64,000 bases of DNA from Aminipila luticellarii (GCF_004103735.1 NZ_CP035281.1:2418001-2482000), one strand, 5' to 3'; shown: positions 24,768-34,100, counted from the first letter of the stretch. Translations and numbers: made by a program. Notes: generated from the letters alone by a model not told the origin.

Positions 24768-24782
24768 ACAATATTCTATTGT
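24768..24782. promoter_or_regulatory. Candidate TetR-family operator
   Basis: ACAATA-TTC-TATTGT, a perfect 6+6 palindrome in the divergent region between the hydrolase operon and the TetR-family gene. Typical size and place for an autoregulatory operator; binding is inferred only. Confidence 0.5.
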
Positions 24783-24884
24783 TAATTGGCATAAGAAACA
24801 CTTTCGTATATTATTGTTGCCTATTCCCTGAAATTATATTAAACTGTACTCGTAAATGATAAAAATAGTATGGAGGGTGCAGAG

Positions 24885-25475
24885 ATGGAAAACAAACAAG
24901 ATCTGCGTATCGTTAAGACCAGAAGCAACATTAAACGTTCATTCATTCAACTGCTGCTGGAAAAGGATTTGAATAATATTACCGTACAAGATATTCTGGA
25001 TAAGGCTTTAATCAACCGAAAGACCTTTTATAATCACTATCAGGACAAATATGATCTGACGGAACAGCTGATCCACGAGTTCTTCGAGGAGTGCTCGTCC
25101 TTTTTTGAATTGCGCACCGGACATTTTGACAGCATGAATAGTTTCTTAAGACAGGTCGATACCATGTACGGCGAAATGTATGCACAAAGGGACTTCATCT
25201 TAGCACTATGGAATATTCATACGGAGGGCATTGATTTTTATGGCGGCTTAAAAAGTCTGTTACAGCAGAAATACGAGGATTTCCTCCGAAGCAGCGATAC
25301 CAGAAATCTGGATATAGGCTTCCAGTCAAACCTCTTTTCGACTTTCATGCTGAGCGTGCTCAAATATATGCTGGATTCCAATAGGATTTATACAGCGCAT
25401 GACATCTGGAATGAATTTGAAATATTTTACCGCACCGTGGTCAAGGTCTCCATTGATTCGGAAGAAAATACATGA
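24885..25475 (+). CDS. TetR/AcrR-family regulator
   Basis: 196 residues: N-terminal helix-turn-helix (IKRSFIQLLLEKDLNNITVQDIL.. LINRKTFYNHYQDKYDLTEQL, about 12-60) and a ligand-binding C-terminal domain of the TetR_C type. The ATG at 24885 follows GGAGGGTGCAGAG. Its divergent position suggests it represses the hydrolase operon. Confidence 0.92.
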   Translation: MENKQDLRIVKTRSNIKRSFIQLLLEKDLNNITVQDILDKALINRKTFYNHYQDKYDLTEQLIHEFFEECSSFFELRTGHFDSMNSFLRQVDTMYGEMYAQRDFILALWNIHTEGIDFYGGLKSLLQQKYEDFLRSSDTRNLDIGFQSNLFSTFMLSVLKYMLDSNRIYTAHDIWNEFEIFYRTVVKVSIDSEENT

Positions 25476-25538
25476 TATTTAAAATCCTCCTGTATTTATT
25501 TCTGTGGGTCCTTTTCACACGATCTTTTGTTTTCAAAG

Positions 25539-26105
25539 TCAATATTGCATATCAAAGCCATCTTCCAGCCGAGCCGCATAAGTCTCTCCGGCTTTTTCTA
25601 ATGTGGGAAGCATATAGCCTTTATTATAGCGAATTACAGTCAGCCTGTCATAAGCCCTCATATTCATATGCTTCAACGTTTCCTCCAGGTTGTGAAGGCA
25701 TTCTACGGCTCCCAATCCAGTGCCTCCGGCACAAGCTATAAGCAGACATCTTTTATCTTTCAGAAACCCATTGCGGGCGGTTTCACATCTGCGCAGACGA
25801 TCCAGAAAGGCTTTCATGCACTCAGTAATGTCATGCCAATAAACAGCAGATACAAAAACTATGCCATCTGCCTGGACCAGCTTTTCATAAACAGCCGCAA
25901 AATCATCCTTTATAATACACTGACCTTTTGTCCGACAAATTCCCCAACCATTTCCACAGGCTCTACAATGCTCCATTTTCATTTGATTTAAGTGAATTTC
26001 TTCCGCTTCATACCCTGCACTGAGAATTCCCGTTATCACCCTGTCTTTTGCTGCGGCTGTAAGTCCGTCTTTATTCGGGGATGACCATACTACTGTAATT
26101 GCCAT
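25539..26105 (-). CDS. Flavodoxin-fold NAD(P)H oxidoreductase
   Basis: 188 residues of the NADPH-dependent FMN-reductase/iron-sulfur flavoprotein group: VVWSSPNKDGLTAAAKD near the start, CRACGNGWGICRTKGQCIIKDDF, then VFVSAVYWHDITECMKAFLDRL. The cysteines at about 47, 50, 57 and 63 fit the cluster of iron-sulfur flavoproteins, but spacing is not canonical. It is convergent with the TetR-family gene. Confidence 0.85.
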   Translation of the reverse strand: MAITVVWSSPNKDGLTAAAKDRVITGILSAGYEAEEIHLNQMKMEHCRACGNGWGICRTKGQCIIKDDFAAVYEKLVQADGIVFVSAVYWHDITECMKAFLDRLRRCETARNGFLKDKRCLLIACAGGTGLGAVECLHNLEETLKHMNMRAYDRLTVIRYNKGYMLPTLEKAGETYAARLEDGFDMQY

Positions 26106-26226
26106 GTTTGCATTCCTCCTTATAAGCTCCGACCAAGTTCATAAGCTTAGTTCGGTTAATCGTCTTTTTCAGATTAGTCCTATAGTAGTAACCATAAGCT
26201 TGAATCTTTTTTCAACTGTTTTTGTT

Positions 26227-27057
26227 TTACGAAAAAGCCTTCATCAATTCCTCATAGGAAATCTTTCCCCGAGTAAAATTTTCTAAGGCTATATATGTTT
26301 TTTCCGCTGGCGTATTCTCTCTATTATGACATTTATCTACTAACTCTTTTTCATTTGTTAATGGTTCATGTACATGCTCTTTTTTATGATATGCCTCGTA
26401 ATACCTTATACCAAATATTCTCTGTGATATCGCATTGATGTGAATACCATCCGGGTTAGAAGTAAGTCCTTTAGCCGTAACGTAATAACAATTTTCCGTA
26501 TCCCGCGCATATTTTTGAAGTTCCTCGTTAATGAGCTGATATTCCACACACCCTGCACCAAATGCCGCCTTGCCCAAATAATCGCCCAAACCACCTATAA
26601 TAAACGGAATATCCGGTGCGGATAATTCTTTTCTTATTTGAAAAAAGATTCTTTGTATTTTTTGATAATACTCTTTATATTTTCCGTCTTGGCTGTCATT
26701 TTCCCCTTGATGCCACAGTACTCCTCCCAACTTGCTGTCTTCCATTGCAAATTGGGCCTCATTTATTGCGTGACGAAACAATGCTCCATCTATCGCCCAT
26801 TCATCGATGGAACTGCCGCCCTCTGCCCCCGGAATGAGACCAATTTTTTCTCCCTCATTATCCTCGCACCAGGCTTCTGCAAAGGATGCCGCAGGTCCTA
26901 CACCTGCAACCGGTCTATCAAAATGAATGGGTTCATTCATCATTTGCCATCTGCCGTTTCGTAACATCATAATTCTTTCATTATAAATGGGAGGGACTTC
27001 ATTTGTAAATCCGCGGCCTGCCATGTTTGATTGCCCAATTAGTAAAAATGATTTCAT
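26227..27057 (-). CDS. SGNH esterase of the sialate O-acetylesterase type
   Basis: 276 residues. Block I is LLIGQSNMAGRG (nucleophile Ser), then GLIPGAEGGSSIDEW, VLWHQGENDSQDG and the late NPDGIHINA with Asp/His. These are features of the carbohydrate esterase / sialate O-acetylesterase family (CE6-like). No signal peptide, so intracellular deacetylation of an imported glycan is likely. The C-terminal 50 residues are charged and outside the family core. Confidence 0.85.
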   Translation of the reverse strand: MKSFLLIGQSNMAGRGFTNEVPPIYNERIMMLRNGRWQMMNEPIHFDRPVAGVGPAASFAEAWCEDNEGEKIGLIPGAEGGSSIDEWAIDGALFRHAINEAQFAMEDSKLGGVLWHQGENDSQDGKYKEYYQKIQRIFFQIRKELSAPDIPFIIGGLGDYLGKAAFGAGCVEYQLINEELQKYARDTENCYYVTAKGLTSNPDGIHINAISQRIFGIRYYEAYHKKEHVHEPLTNEKELVDKCHNRENTPAEKTYIALENFTRGKISYEELMKAFS

Positions 27058-27097
27058 TGTTTCTCCTGTCTACTGCCCAATATTAATATCCATGCAC

Positions 27098-27628
27098 CTA
27101 TACATCCAGTTTCTTTTCAATACATACCAGATCTACTCCGGATATGCCGTTAAAAGTGCAAGGAGTAATGCCGATTTCTTTGTACCCGCACTTCTTATAC
27201 AATGCCCTTGCACGGGCATTTACAGCGTTGGTATCTATCCTTAGATACGGGCAATTATTCTCTTTGGCGTAATTCTCATAGAACTCTACCATCTTTTTTC
27301 CGCATCCGCACTTTTTTACAGAAGGCTCCACTACAAGGGTATGCATTACCATCACCCGATCATCAGCCGCAGGGTATTCCCACCGGCAGTTTTTATATTC
27401 GGGAACCTGATCCCTATTCAGACGCATTGCGGCCACAACCTCTCCGTCCGCCTCCATAACGAACAGTTCCTTTTGTTCCAATGCTGCAACAGCCGTATCC
27501 CTGGTTGGGTATATTCCTCTCTTCCAGCCAATGGTGCAGCTACCTTTCTCTTCTTCCCCTATAATGTGTTCAAAAATCAGTGATATCGCATCTATATCTT
27601 CTGATGTTGCTTTTCTTATTGTATTCAT
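27098..27628 (-). CDS. GNAT-family acetyltransferase
   Basis: 176 residues of the ribosomal-protein-type GNAT fold (MNTIRKATSEDIDAIS; VMHTLVVEPSVKKCGCGKKMVEF acetyl-CoA loop; RIDTNAVNARARALYKKCGYKEIG). Substrate unknown. The internal ATG at 27626-27628 is favoured over 27649, which has no ribosome site. Confidence 0.88.
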   Translation of the reverse strand: MNTIRKATSEDIDAISLIFEHIIGEEEKGSCTIGWKRGIYPTRDTAVAALEQKELFVMEADGEVVAAMRLNRDQVPEYKNCRWEYPAADDRVMVMHTLVVEPSVKKCGCGKKMVEFYENYAKENNCPYLRIDTNAVNARARALYKKCGYKEIGITPCTFNGISGVDLVCIEKKLDV

Positions 27629-27707
27629 ACCTGTGTACACTCCATTCAAAACGGTTATAGCTTACTGCCAACCGCCGTCTCAGTGGCATCAGCAGCCTTT
27701 TTTATAT

Positions 27708-27869
27708 TTATTGATCTGAATCATCCCCATGATCTGCGCAGCCGGCGATCACGGTTCCTAACCCAATGATGCCAATTGCCCATGAGAAATAGTATAGGTG
27801 TCCCTCTACAGAAAGTTCCAGCAAAATTCCAAACAATAGGATTGCAATGCCCAGTCCGATTTTCTTCAT
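27708..27869 (-). CDS. Small two-span membrane protein (53 residues)
   Basis: MKKIGLGIAILLFGILLEL.. then YYFSWAIGIIGLGTVIAG.. and an acidic tail HGDDSDQ. Two hydrophobic helices with a short loop. GGAGGAGCTGC precedes the ATG, and a TATAAT box (about 27911-27916) with TGGAAA 17 nt upstream gives a plausible promoter. No family is recognised. Confidence 0.7.
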   Translation of the reverse strand: MKKIGLGIAILLFGILLELSVEGHLYYFSWAIGIIGLGTVIAGCADHGDDSDQ

Positions 27870-27950
27870 GCAGCTCCTCCTTCCATTTACTGTTTCAGTC
27901 TGCCTCTATTATATCAGGCTTTTACGCATGTTTCCACTATACACATAGCT

Positions 27951-27983
27951 AAGCCCCGAAAGTCATACGGCATTCCGGGGCTT
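27951..27983. terminator. Hairpin after the nitroreductase remnant
   Basis: An 8-bp perfect stem AAGCCCCG/CGGGGCTT with a 17-nt loop. The U-tract is weak on both strands, so termination is only moderately likely. Confidence 0.45.
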
Positions 27984-27999
27984 ATATTGGATCGGTTAT

Positions 28000-28161
28000 T
28001 TATTCGACCCAGCTTATTTTATTAGGAAGCCGCGGTTGGCGAGGCGGCAGTTCTTCATCGGCATAACCGAGTGAAAGTGCGAAAATGGGCAGATATCCAT
28101 CAGGAATACATAACTCTCCACGAAGTTTTTTTGCACTTGGAGAAAGCAGGTTTAAATCCCA
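28000..28161 (-). pseudogene. C-terminal remnant of a nitroreductase gene
   Basis: The minus frame WDLNLLSPSAKKLRGEL.. then CIPDGYLPIFALSLGYADE.. LPPRQPRLPN and a stop at 28000-28002 matches the end of nitroreductase-family proteins (the LGIPEGY.P.FALSLGY motif). It is cut off at 28162 by an in-frame TGA and by the start of the tRNA-flanking repeat. No start codon or N-terminal domain is nearby. Confidence 0.65.
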
Positions 28162-28287
28162 TCAGAGTGAAGCTATTACCCTAATAAATCCACGAAAAAA
28201 GAGCTTCCACTTTCCACAGTGAAAACTCCGAAAAGGCTTGGATTTACTGACTTTGAGTCCAATAAATCTTTTTTTCCTTTTGTTTTT
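28148..28287. repeat. tRNA-flanking repeat, copy B
   Basis: Same length as copy A (2786-2925) with scattered substitutions. The hairpin arms have changed (GAGTTTTCACT against AGTGGAAGCTC) but all 11 pairs are kept through G-T and compensatory changes. The stem therefore looks maintained by selection as the terminator of the tRNA-Thr/tRNA-Pro transcript. Confidence 0.75.
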
Positions 28288-28363
28288 GGTCGGGACGACA
28301 GGATTCGAACCTGCGGCCTATTACTCCCGAAGCAATCGCGCTACCAAGCTGCGCCACGTCCCG
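28287..28363 (-). tRNA. tRNA-Pro (anticodon CGG)
   Basis: Cloverleaf with acceptor CGGGACG/CGTCCCG, discriminator A, encoded CCA (28287-28289), anticodon loop TTCGGGA and T-arm CAGGTTCGAATCCTG. It reads CCG codons. It follows tRNA-Thr after five bases. Confidence 0.94.
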
Positions 28364-28368
28364 AAAAA

Positions 28369-28444
28369 TGGAGCTACTGACAAGAATCGAACTTGCGACC
28401 TGCACGTTACGAATGTGCTGCTCTACCGACTGAGCTACAGTAGC
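28369..28444 (-). tRNA. tRNA-Thr (anticodon CGT)
   Basis: Acceptor GCTACTG/CAGTAGC, encoded CCA, anticodon loop TTCGTAA, T-arm AAGTTCGATTCTT. The first pair under the anticodon loop is A-C (mismatch), otherwise canonical. Reads ACG codons. Confidence 0.92.
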
Positions 28445-28530
28445 ATCTATAAAATTCACACGAACCTTATATATTCTACTATATTTTTTCTGATAGTGCA
28501 AGAGGTCTGTCCCGTTTAACTAAAAAATTT

Positions 28531-29421
28531 TCATTTAAATACATCGTTTCCGTCTGCAAAATACCGAATCATTTCTGCGGTCAATGCAATCTCCTCCTGG
28601 TTCACAGGGATCTGTTCACGGGAGAACCACGTCCCCTCTGCCAGCTCTCCGTCTGCCAGGGTCACTGTATTATCTCCGTCCAGCCGCGCAAAAAATCCGG
28701 CTAGAAGGGAATCTGAAAAAGACCAGGGCTGGCTTTTATAGTAGGTGATGTCTTTTACTTTAAGGCCTACCTCTTCCATGACTTCCCGCTTCACGGTGTC
28801 CTCCAGAGCTTCCCCGACTTCGCTGAATCCGGCAATCAAGGCATATCTTTTATATGGTCTGTCAGCATATCGGGTCAACAGCAGCTTATCCCCATCGACG
28901 ATGCCCACTATAATGGCCGGAGAAATTTTGGGATACTCTGTAATATGGCAGTTCTCACAGATCAAGCTCCGTTCTGTCTTGCTGTAGATGAGAGGTTTTC
29001 CGCATCTGCCGCAATATCTGTGGTTTAAAAACCATCGGTTTATCTGCACCGCTGTAATACCTGCAAATCCCAGCCACTTTTCCTTTAATGCCCTAAATGC
29101 ATTTTGCGAGATCCACGCCAAGACCTTACCCTCTCGGATTACCTTTTTCCTACAATCCATTTCCTTTTCTTTCGGTATGTTTACCGAAAAATATTTATTG
29201 TCATCTATAGAAAATAAATAGGTACTCCTTTTTTTCACCTCCCGAACTTCCTCCAAAGCATTCAGTTCATTAAAAGTAAGGAATTCTGCGGCTCTTTCCT
29301 GACCATCAGGCTGTTTCATCAACACAAACTCTTCACAAAAAAGCAAAGCATAGTCTGTATTCTTCGGCTTCATATCTTTAAAAGTGATGTCAAATTTACG
29401 TGGTTCTATATCCTGTATCAT
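28531..29421 (-). CDS. nudC: NudC, NAD(+)/NADH pyrophosphatase
   Basis: 296 residues. Zinc ribbon CGRCG..CENC (about 136-155), Nudix box in GFSEVGEALEDTVKREVMEEVGL, and the NADH-pyrophosphatase signature SQPWSFSDSLLAGF. It hydrolyses NADH/NAD+ and can remove the NAD cap of RNA. The N-terminal domain is typical in length. Confidence 0.95.
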   Translation of the reverse strand: MIQDIEPRKFDITFKDMKPKNTDYALLFCEEFVLMKQPDGQERAAEFLTFNELNALEEVREVKKRSTYLFSIDDNKYFSVNIPKEKEMDCRKKVIREGKVLAWISQNAFRALKEKWLGFAGITAVQINRWFLNHRYCGRCGKPLIYSKTERSLICENCHITEYPKISPAIIVGIVDGDKLLLTRYADRPYKRYALIAGFSEVGEALEDTVKREVMEEVGLKVKDITYYKSQPWSFSDSLLAGFFARLDGDNTVTLADGELAEGTWFSREQIPVNQEEIALTAEMIRYFADGNDVFK

Positions 29422-29440
29422 CTCAATGCCTTTCTCTCCA

Positions 29441-30103
29441 TTACATCATGTAAAAATCCTGCGCTCGTATCTGCAATTCAATTCCGTCTTTTATAATGTA
29501 CCCCCGGGCAGCTTTTTCTAAAACGCCGTCTTTCCGGAGGCTGTCAAAGGTCCGCAGTAAATGCCTGTAGCTTGTTCCCAGCAGCTCCGCTACCTCGGTA
29601 AGATTTTCATTAAAAAGTCCATCCTCGCTGGTCATCAGCACATAAGAACACAATCTGGTCTCCAGGGGCAACAGGATATTAATGGCTCCGTTTCTGGCGC
29701 ACCGGTCAAGCTTTCTAGCTAAATGTGCACCCACAAAGTTCATGAATGTAATATTTTTTCTGAGGCGTTCTCCTCCATGCTTCATGGAAATACCCATGCA
29801 AGTCACTTCGGTCAATGCCTGCACATTCGTCGTGCAAATGCCGTCTGTCATCAGTTCGATGTCTCCCAGTATCCCTGACTTAGCATAAAATGCTAAAAGC
29901 AAAGATTTCCCATTGGTTATATTGACAAAAGCTTTTGCCTTACCGCTTATCATAAATAACAGATATTCCATGGGGAAACCTTCTCTGCAAAGGTACTGGC
30001 CTTTTTCAAACTTCAATACCTTTACATCTCCTTCTTCGAAATCCGATAACCCATACTTCTGCAATTCTGTTTTCATGGTAACCGTTAAACTTCCATTTGA
30101 CAT
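29441..30103 (-). CDS. Crp/Fnr-family regulator (YeiL-like)
   Basis: 220 residues: cyclic-nucleotide-binding-type domain (about 20-130, FEKGQYLCREGFPMEYLLFMISGKAKAF), long dimer helix, C-terminal winged helix (NLTEVAELLGTSYRHLLRTFDSLRKDGVLEK). There is no Fnr-type cysteine cluster at the N-terminus. The ATG at 30101-30103 lies 8 nt after GGAG and overlaps a GACATATGTC palindrome that also occurs 60 bp upstream, so autoregulation is likely. Divergent from two YdcZ-type transporter genes. Confidence 0.9.
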   Translation of the reverse strand: MSNGSLTVTMKTELQKYGLSDFEEGDVKVLKFEKGQYLCREGFPMEYLLFMISGKAKAFVNITNGKSLLLAFYAKSGILGDIELMTDGICTTNVQALTEVTCMGISMKHGGERLRKNITFMNFVGAHLARKLDRCARNGAINILLPLETRLCSYVLMTSEDGLFNENLTEVAELLGTSYRHLLRTFDSLRKDGVLEKAARGYIIKDGIELQIRAQDFYMM

Positions 30104-30108
30104 ATGTC
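30099..30108. promoter_or_regulatory. Operator-like palindrome at the regulator start
   Basis: GACATATGTC, identical to the core of the 30164-30179 palindrome, covers the start codon of the Crp-type gene. Occupancy would block its own translation start region or promoter clearance. Inference from repetition only. Confidence 0.4.
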
Positions 30109-30163
30109 CTGCTCCTTTCCGCCCGGCCCCACTTGTGTCAGGCACCATATATTTTTCTTTAAT

Positions 30164-30179
30164 TATGACATATGTCATA
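30164..30179. promoter_or_regulatory. Candidate operator of the Crp-type regulator
   Basis: TATGACATATGTCATA, a perfect 16-bp palindrome between the divergent regulator and transporter genes. The TGACA..TGTCA arms have the size of a Crp/Fnr-family site. Confidence 0.6.
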
Positions 30180-30232
30180 TGTTGCGTCAAGTTCTTTTGT
30201 TATTCTTATCTGCGAATGGAGGAGATCTTTCA

Positions 30233-30661
30233 ATGTATTATTTTCTGTCTGTCTTTGCAGGAGCTGTCATTGCGGTGATGATTGCCGTAAACGGTGTACT
30301 GACATCCCATTACAGCGTATACCTTGCCACCGTTATTATCCACATAGTCGGTCTGGCACTTATCACGTTCATATTAATCCGGCATAAGGAGAATCCGGCT
30401 CCTTGGAAAAATAAAAAGCTTCCTCTTTTTTTATACTCAGGTGGCCTTGTGGGCGTTGCCACAACCGTTTTCAATAATGTGGCCTTTGGTAAAATCAGTA
30501 TGTCTGCCATTCTGGCAATCGTTCTGCTGGGTCAAAGCGTTACGTCCATTATCATCGACCACTTCGGCTGGCTCGATATGCCATACCAGCCCTTCAACAA
30601 GAAAAAATTGATCGGACTTTCTTTTATTATTTTAGGAATTGTTCTGATTATGGTCGTATAA
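30233..30661 (+). CDS. YdcZ-type (DUF606) membrane transporter, subunit 1
   Basis: 142 residues, four to five hydrophobic spans, of the DMT-superfamily YdcZ group (MYYFLSVFAGAVIAVMIAVNG; NNVAFGKISMSAILAIVLLGQS; GLSFIILGIVLIMV). Such five-span half-size proteins usually act as pairs with a second one, here the next gene 44 bp away. ATG at 30233 follows GGAGGAGATCTTTCA. Substrate unknown. Confidence 0.9.
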   Translation: MYYFLSVFAGAVIAVMIAVNGVLTSHYSVYLATVIIHIVGLALITFILIRHKENPAPWKNKKLPLFLYSGGLVGVATTVFNNVAFGKISMSAILAIVLLGQSVTSIIIDHFGWLDMPYQPFNKKKLIGLSFIILGIVLIMVV

Positions 30662-30705
30662 ACCTGCCTATTAATATTATCTAAACCTTCAGGAGGTAAA
30701 ATCAT

Positions 30706-31152
30706 ATGTTCACTGCCATTATTGTTTCTTTTATGGCCGGCGTGACTGTTGTAATATCCAGAACGACAAATGCTCGTCTGGCTGCCGAGACCAGCCTGTT
30801 TAAAAGCACCTTTTACAATTATGCTTTGGGACTGGCCTGCTCCGTCCTCGTGCTTCTTTCCATGCACCTTTTCGTTGTTCCTCAGTTTCCGGAAGCTCCG
30901 CTCCCGTTTCAATGGAGCCGGCTCTGGATCTATCTGGGCGGAGCTATGGGGGTCTGCACGGTCAGTATTTCCAATGCCGTCGTTACAAGGATTTCTTCTT
31001 TTTATGTAACGCTGCTCATGTTCATCGGACAGATTTTTGCCGGCATTGTTTTGGATATAATCATCAGCCGTACTTTTTCCTTAGGGAATCTGCTTGGGGG
31101 CATCTGTGTCACCGTCGGTTTGATTCTGAACCTCTGGTTCGACAAAGAATAA
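30706..31152 (+). CDS. YdcZ-type (DUF606) membrane transporter, subunit 2
   Basis: 148 residues with the same family pattern (VSFMAGVTVVISRTTNARLA; GAMGVCTVSISNAVVTRIS; GQIFAGIVLDII). AGGAGG precedes its ATG. It ends one base before the stop of the convergent addB-like gene. The pair is divergent from the Crp-type regulator and is probably its target. Confidence 0.9.
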   Translation: MFTAIIVSFMAGVTVVISRTTNARLAAETSLFKSTFYNYALGLACSVLVLLSMHLFVVPQFPEAPLPFQWSRLWIYLGGAMGVCTVSISNAVVTRISSFYVTLLMFIGQIFAGIVLDIIISRTFSLGNLLGGICVTVGLILNLWFDKE

Positions 31153-31153
31153 C

Positions 31154-34100
31154 CTATTTGATATTCCTGTAAGCACAGCCTTCAAACGCTAAGTCAAATT
31201 TGCATACACTTCGGTACATACAGTAATTGCAGGCTGTTTCATTTCCCGACCGTCCCGGTGCTATATCCACCTTTCCTTGAGCCAGCTGCCCGCAAAGCTC
31301 CGTAATCTTGCTATCCACCGCTGCCCGAAGCTCTTCAAATTCTTCGGGGGTAAGCAGTTTATCTTTTCCGGTTCCAAGAATTTCCCCTTCTTTATTCTTA
31401 CGGACAGGCACGATGTCTGAACTTCCGACAAAGTCTCCCGCTATACTCTCCACCACCTCCGGTTCGTTCACCAAAATCCCGTCCAGCTTAAAGGATTTCC
31501 TGAATTCGGTTCTTATTCTTTCCTCCAGTTTCCCGCTTTCCAGATCTCCGGCGTCAAAAACAGGTTCATCCAGCTTAAAATAGAAAACGCCTGCCGGTTT
31601 ATTCTCTGTGCCCTTTTCAGGCGTATTTTTATTCAAGGCCGCTTTCAGATACAACATTAGCTGCAGCCGCCAGCCGCCCTTTGCCTCTTCCGTATCGAAC
31701 CGTTCACTTCCGGATTTATAGTCTATTATTTTTACATAGTCCCCCGGAAGCAGATCTACTCTGTCTATCTTTCCCTCCACAAAAACCTTTCCTTGCGCGG
31801 TTTCTACACAAATAGGCGGAAATTGTTTGTCGGGAGCCTTTCCAAACTCTGCTTCAAAAAATACTTCCTGAATACTGCCCCGCTGAACATGTTCCACCAG
31901 TATTAATGCGGCATCGGTACAGACCCGCCTCATTCTTTCGGCTTTATAGCTCTCCTCATTTCCTCCGTACAACAAACCTTCTTTATATTCCGCACCTTCG
32001 TGTTCCATAAACTGACGGACAAATTCCTCGCATTCTGCGGGGGTAATGCTCATCCAACGGGAGCTTTTATCGGTGATGGCAATCCCCTTCTCCGTTAAAT
32101 ATTCCGACAATCTCATCAGACATAAATGATAAACGTCCCCCATCTCACGCCCGGCAATTTCAAAAACTCGTTTTTCTTCCGGTCTTAAGCCATAGTTAAT
32201 AAAGTGGGCAAAGGGACATCTTCCAAACCTTTCTAATCTTGAAGGACTGATGGACAGGCTCTTGCCTTCTTCTCTTTTATAAAGCTCCTCCGCCAAAGAA
32301 ACGCTCATACTTTCTTCTTTAATTTTAAAGAAAAGCCCCTCCTGAATCTGTTTCAAAGATATTTGTTCATTCAGCCTGTACCAGTTCAAGGCGGCTTTAA
32401 AACAGTCCTGCAAAGATTCCCCTTCCAGACTTTTACGGAGAGCTTCCGTCAGGTGCCGCATACCGCTGTTCCTTGCTTCCATCAAATAAAGCGGATTATT
32501 CTCACTGATGATGTCCTTTCTGATCGGAACCTTTGGAAAAAGGTCCGCTATTTTATTAAAAATTCCAGAAGGCTTCAGCTCTTTTCCTTCGTTATCCGAT
32601 ACGGCATAGCTCATGAACAAATATTGTTCCGGTTTAGACAAGGTTCTGTATATGGCAAGCTTTTCTTCCATAACTCTAAATTCGTCCAGCTTGCACATTT
32701 CTATTTTATTTTTGAAAAGAACTGTTTTCTCATCGTCGTTTAAAATTCCGTCTCCGCTTACAGTCTGAGGCAGAACGCCATCATTGGCACCTAACACCAC
32801 CAGTGCTTTTATTTGTCCTGTTCTGGTACGCTGCATGGTTCCCACAATGATTTCATCTATGGTCGCCGGCAGCATACCCATTTCCACAGACTCAAAGCCG
32901 GCTCTTAAAACAGCATCCAGCTCTTCCGTATCCAACTTCTCCCCGCCCATAACGGTAACCAGCTGATCATAGATATCCACTGCCGTTTTCCAAATTTGAG
33001 CCATTTCAAAAGCCATTTCGTAGTATCCCTTTTGATTTTGTTCTTCCATGATTTTTTCGATCTGGTCCGGCACCTTCAGATAATCTTTCAGGTAATAATA
33101 CAGTACCGCTGTTTTCTCCCCTGCGGTGCCTGCTTTCTTAAAAGGTTCTGTAAAAGCCAGAATGCTCTGCATTACAAAATCTCGGATCCGATTGATTTCT
33201 TCCAGCTCTTCCTCTTCATATTCCTTTGCACCGCGTGTAAAATCCTTTTTCCACATGCCGCCTCGAATTTTAAACCGATAAACATAATTTTCAAGCTGTT
33301 CTGTCTCATCCTGGGAAAGCCCTACCAGTCCTGTCTTTATAAATCCGATTACGGTCTCTGCGTCCATTCTTCCTCTGGCAAGCTGCATCAAATAAATATT
33401 GAGACCGATAACCGGATTGTGCAGAATACTTCTTTTTTTGTCCATGAACGGATGCAGTCCGTATTCGCTAAAAACGCGCTGTATAATAGAACCGCGTACC
33501 TCCAGGTCGTTACAGATAACCGCAATGTCCTTATAACGAAGTCCTTCCTCTCTCAGCAGTCTGGTTATATACGCTGCGGCAGTCTCAGCTTCTGCATACG
33601 GATTGGCTGCCTTCACCAAGGTTACTGCGGGAGCATCACTCTGCCATTTTTTAATCGGTAAGGAAAACAGTTCCGATTCTACAGCTGAAAGTTCAGGAGA
33701 CCTCTCCTTTCGGATATATTTTTTCTCCGTGATGGGCACCGTCGTATAAGGTTTTGATAACCCCTCTGAAAGTCTCTCCAGTTTTTTTATGATATAGCCT
33801 GTCAGTGAAAAAATTTCGCCGTCCCGACTGCCTTCACTGTAGGTTATCACCACATTGACATTTCGGGCGTTCTCTATAAGCTCTCGGATAAGATCCAGGT
33901 TCTTGGGAGTAAAATAATCAAAGCCGTACACCCAGATCTCACATTCCTTTATCATCTGGGAATACTGCACCCTGTTCATGCAATGCCCCAAATAATCTTC
34001 CGTATCGATGTATTTCTCTGATATGACCAATTCATACTTTTCATAAATCGCCTGCACATCCTGCAATTTTTTATACAGCAAGGAATCTTCCGTAAGGCTG

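Noticed and set aside
28238-28519. Frames on both strands over the tRNA-Thr/tRNA-Pro genes
   Set aside because: The translated sequence is that of tRNA genes read as protein, a common false call.
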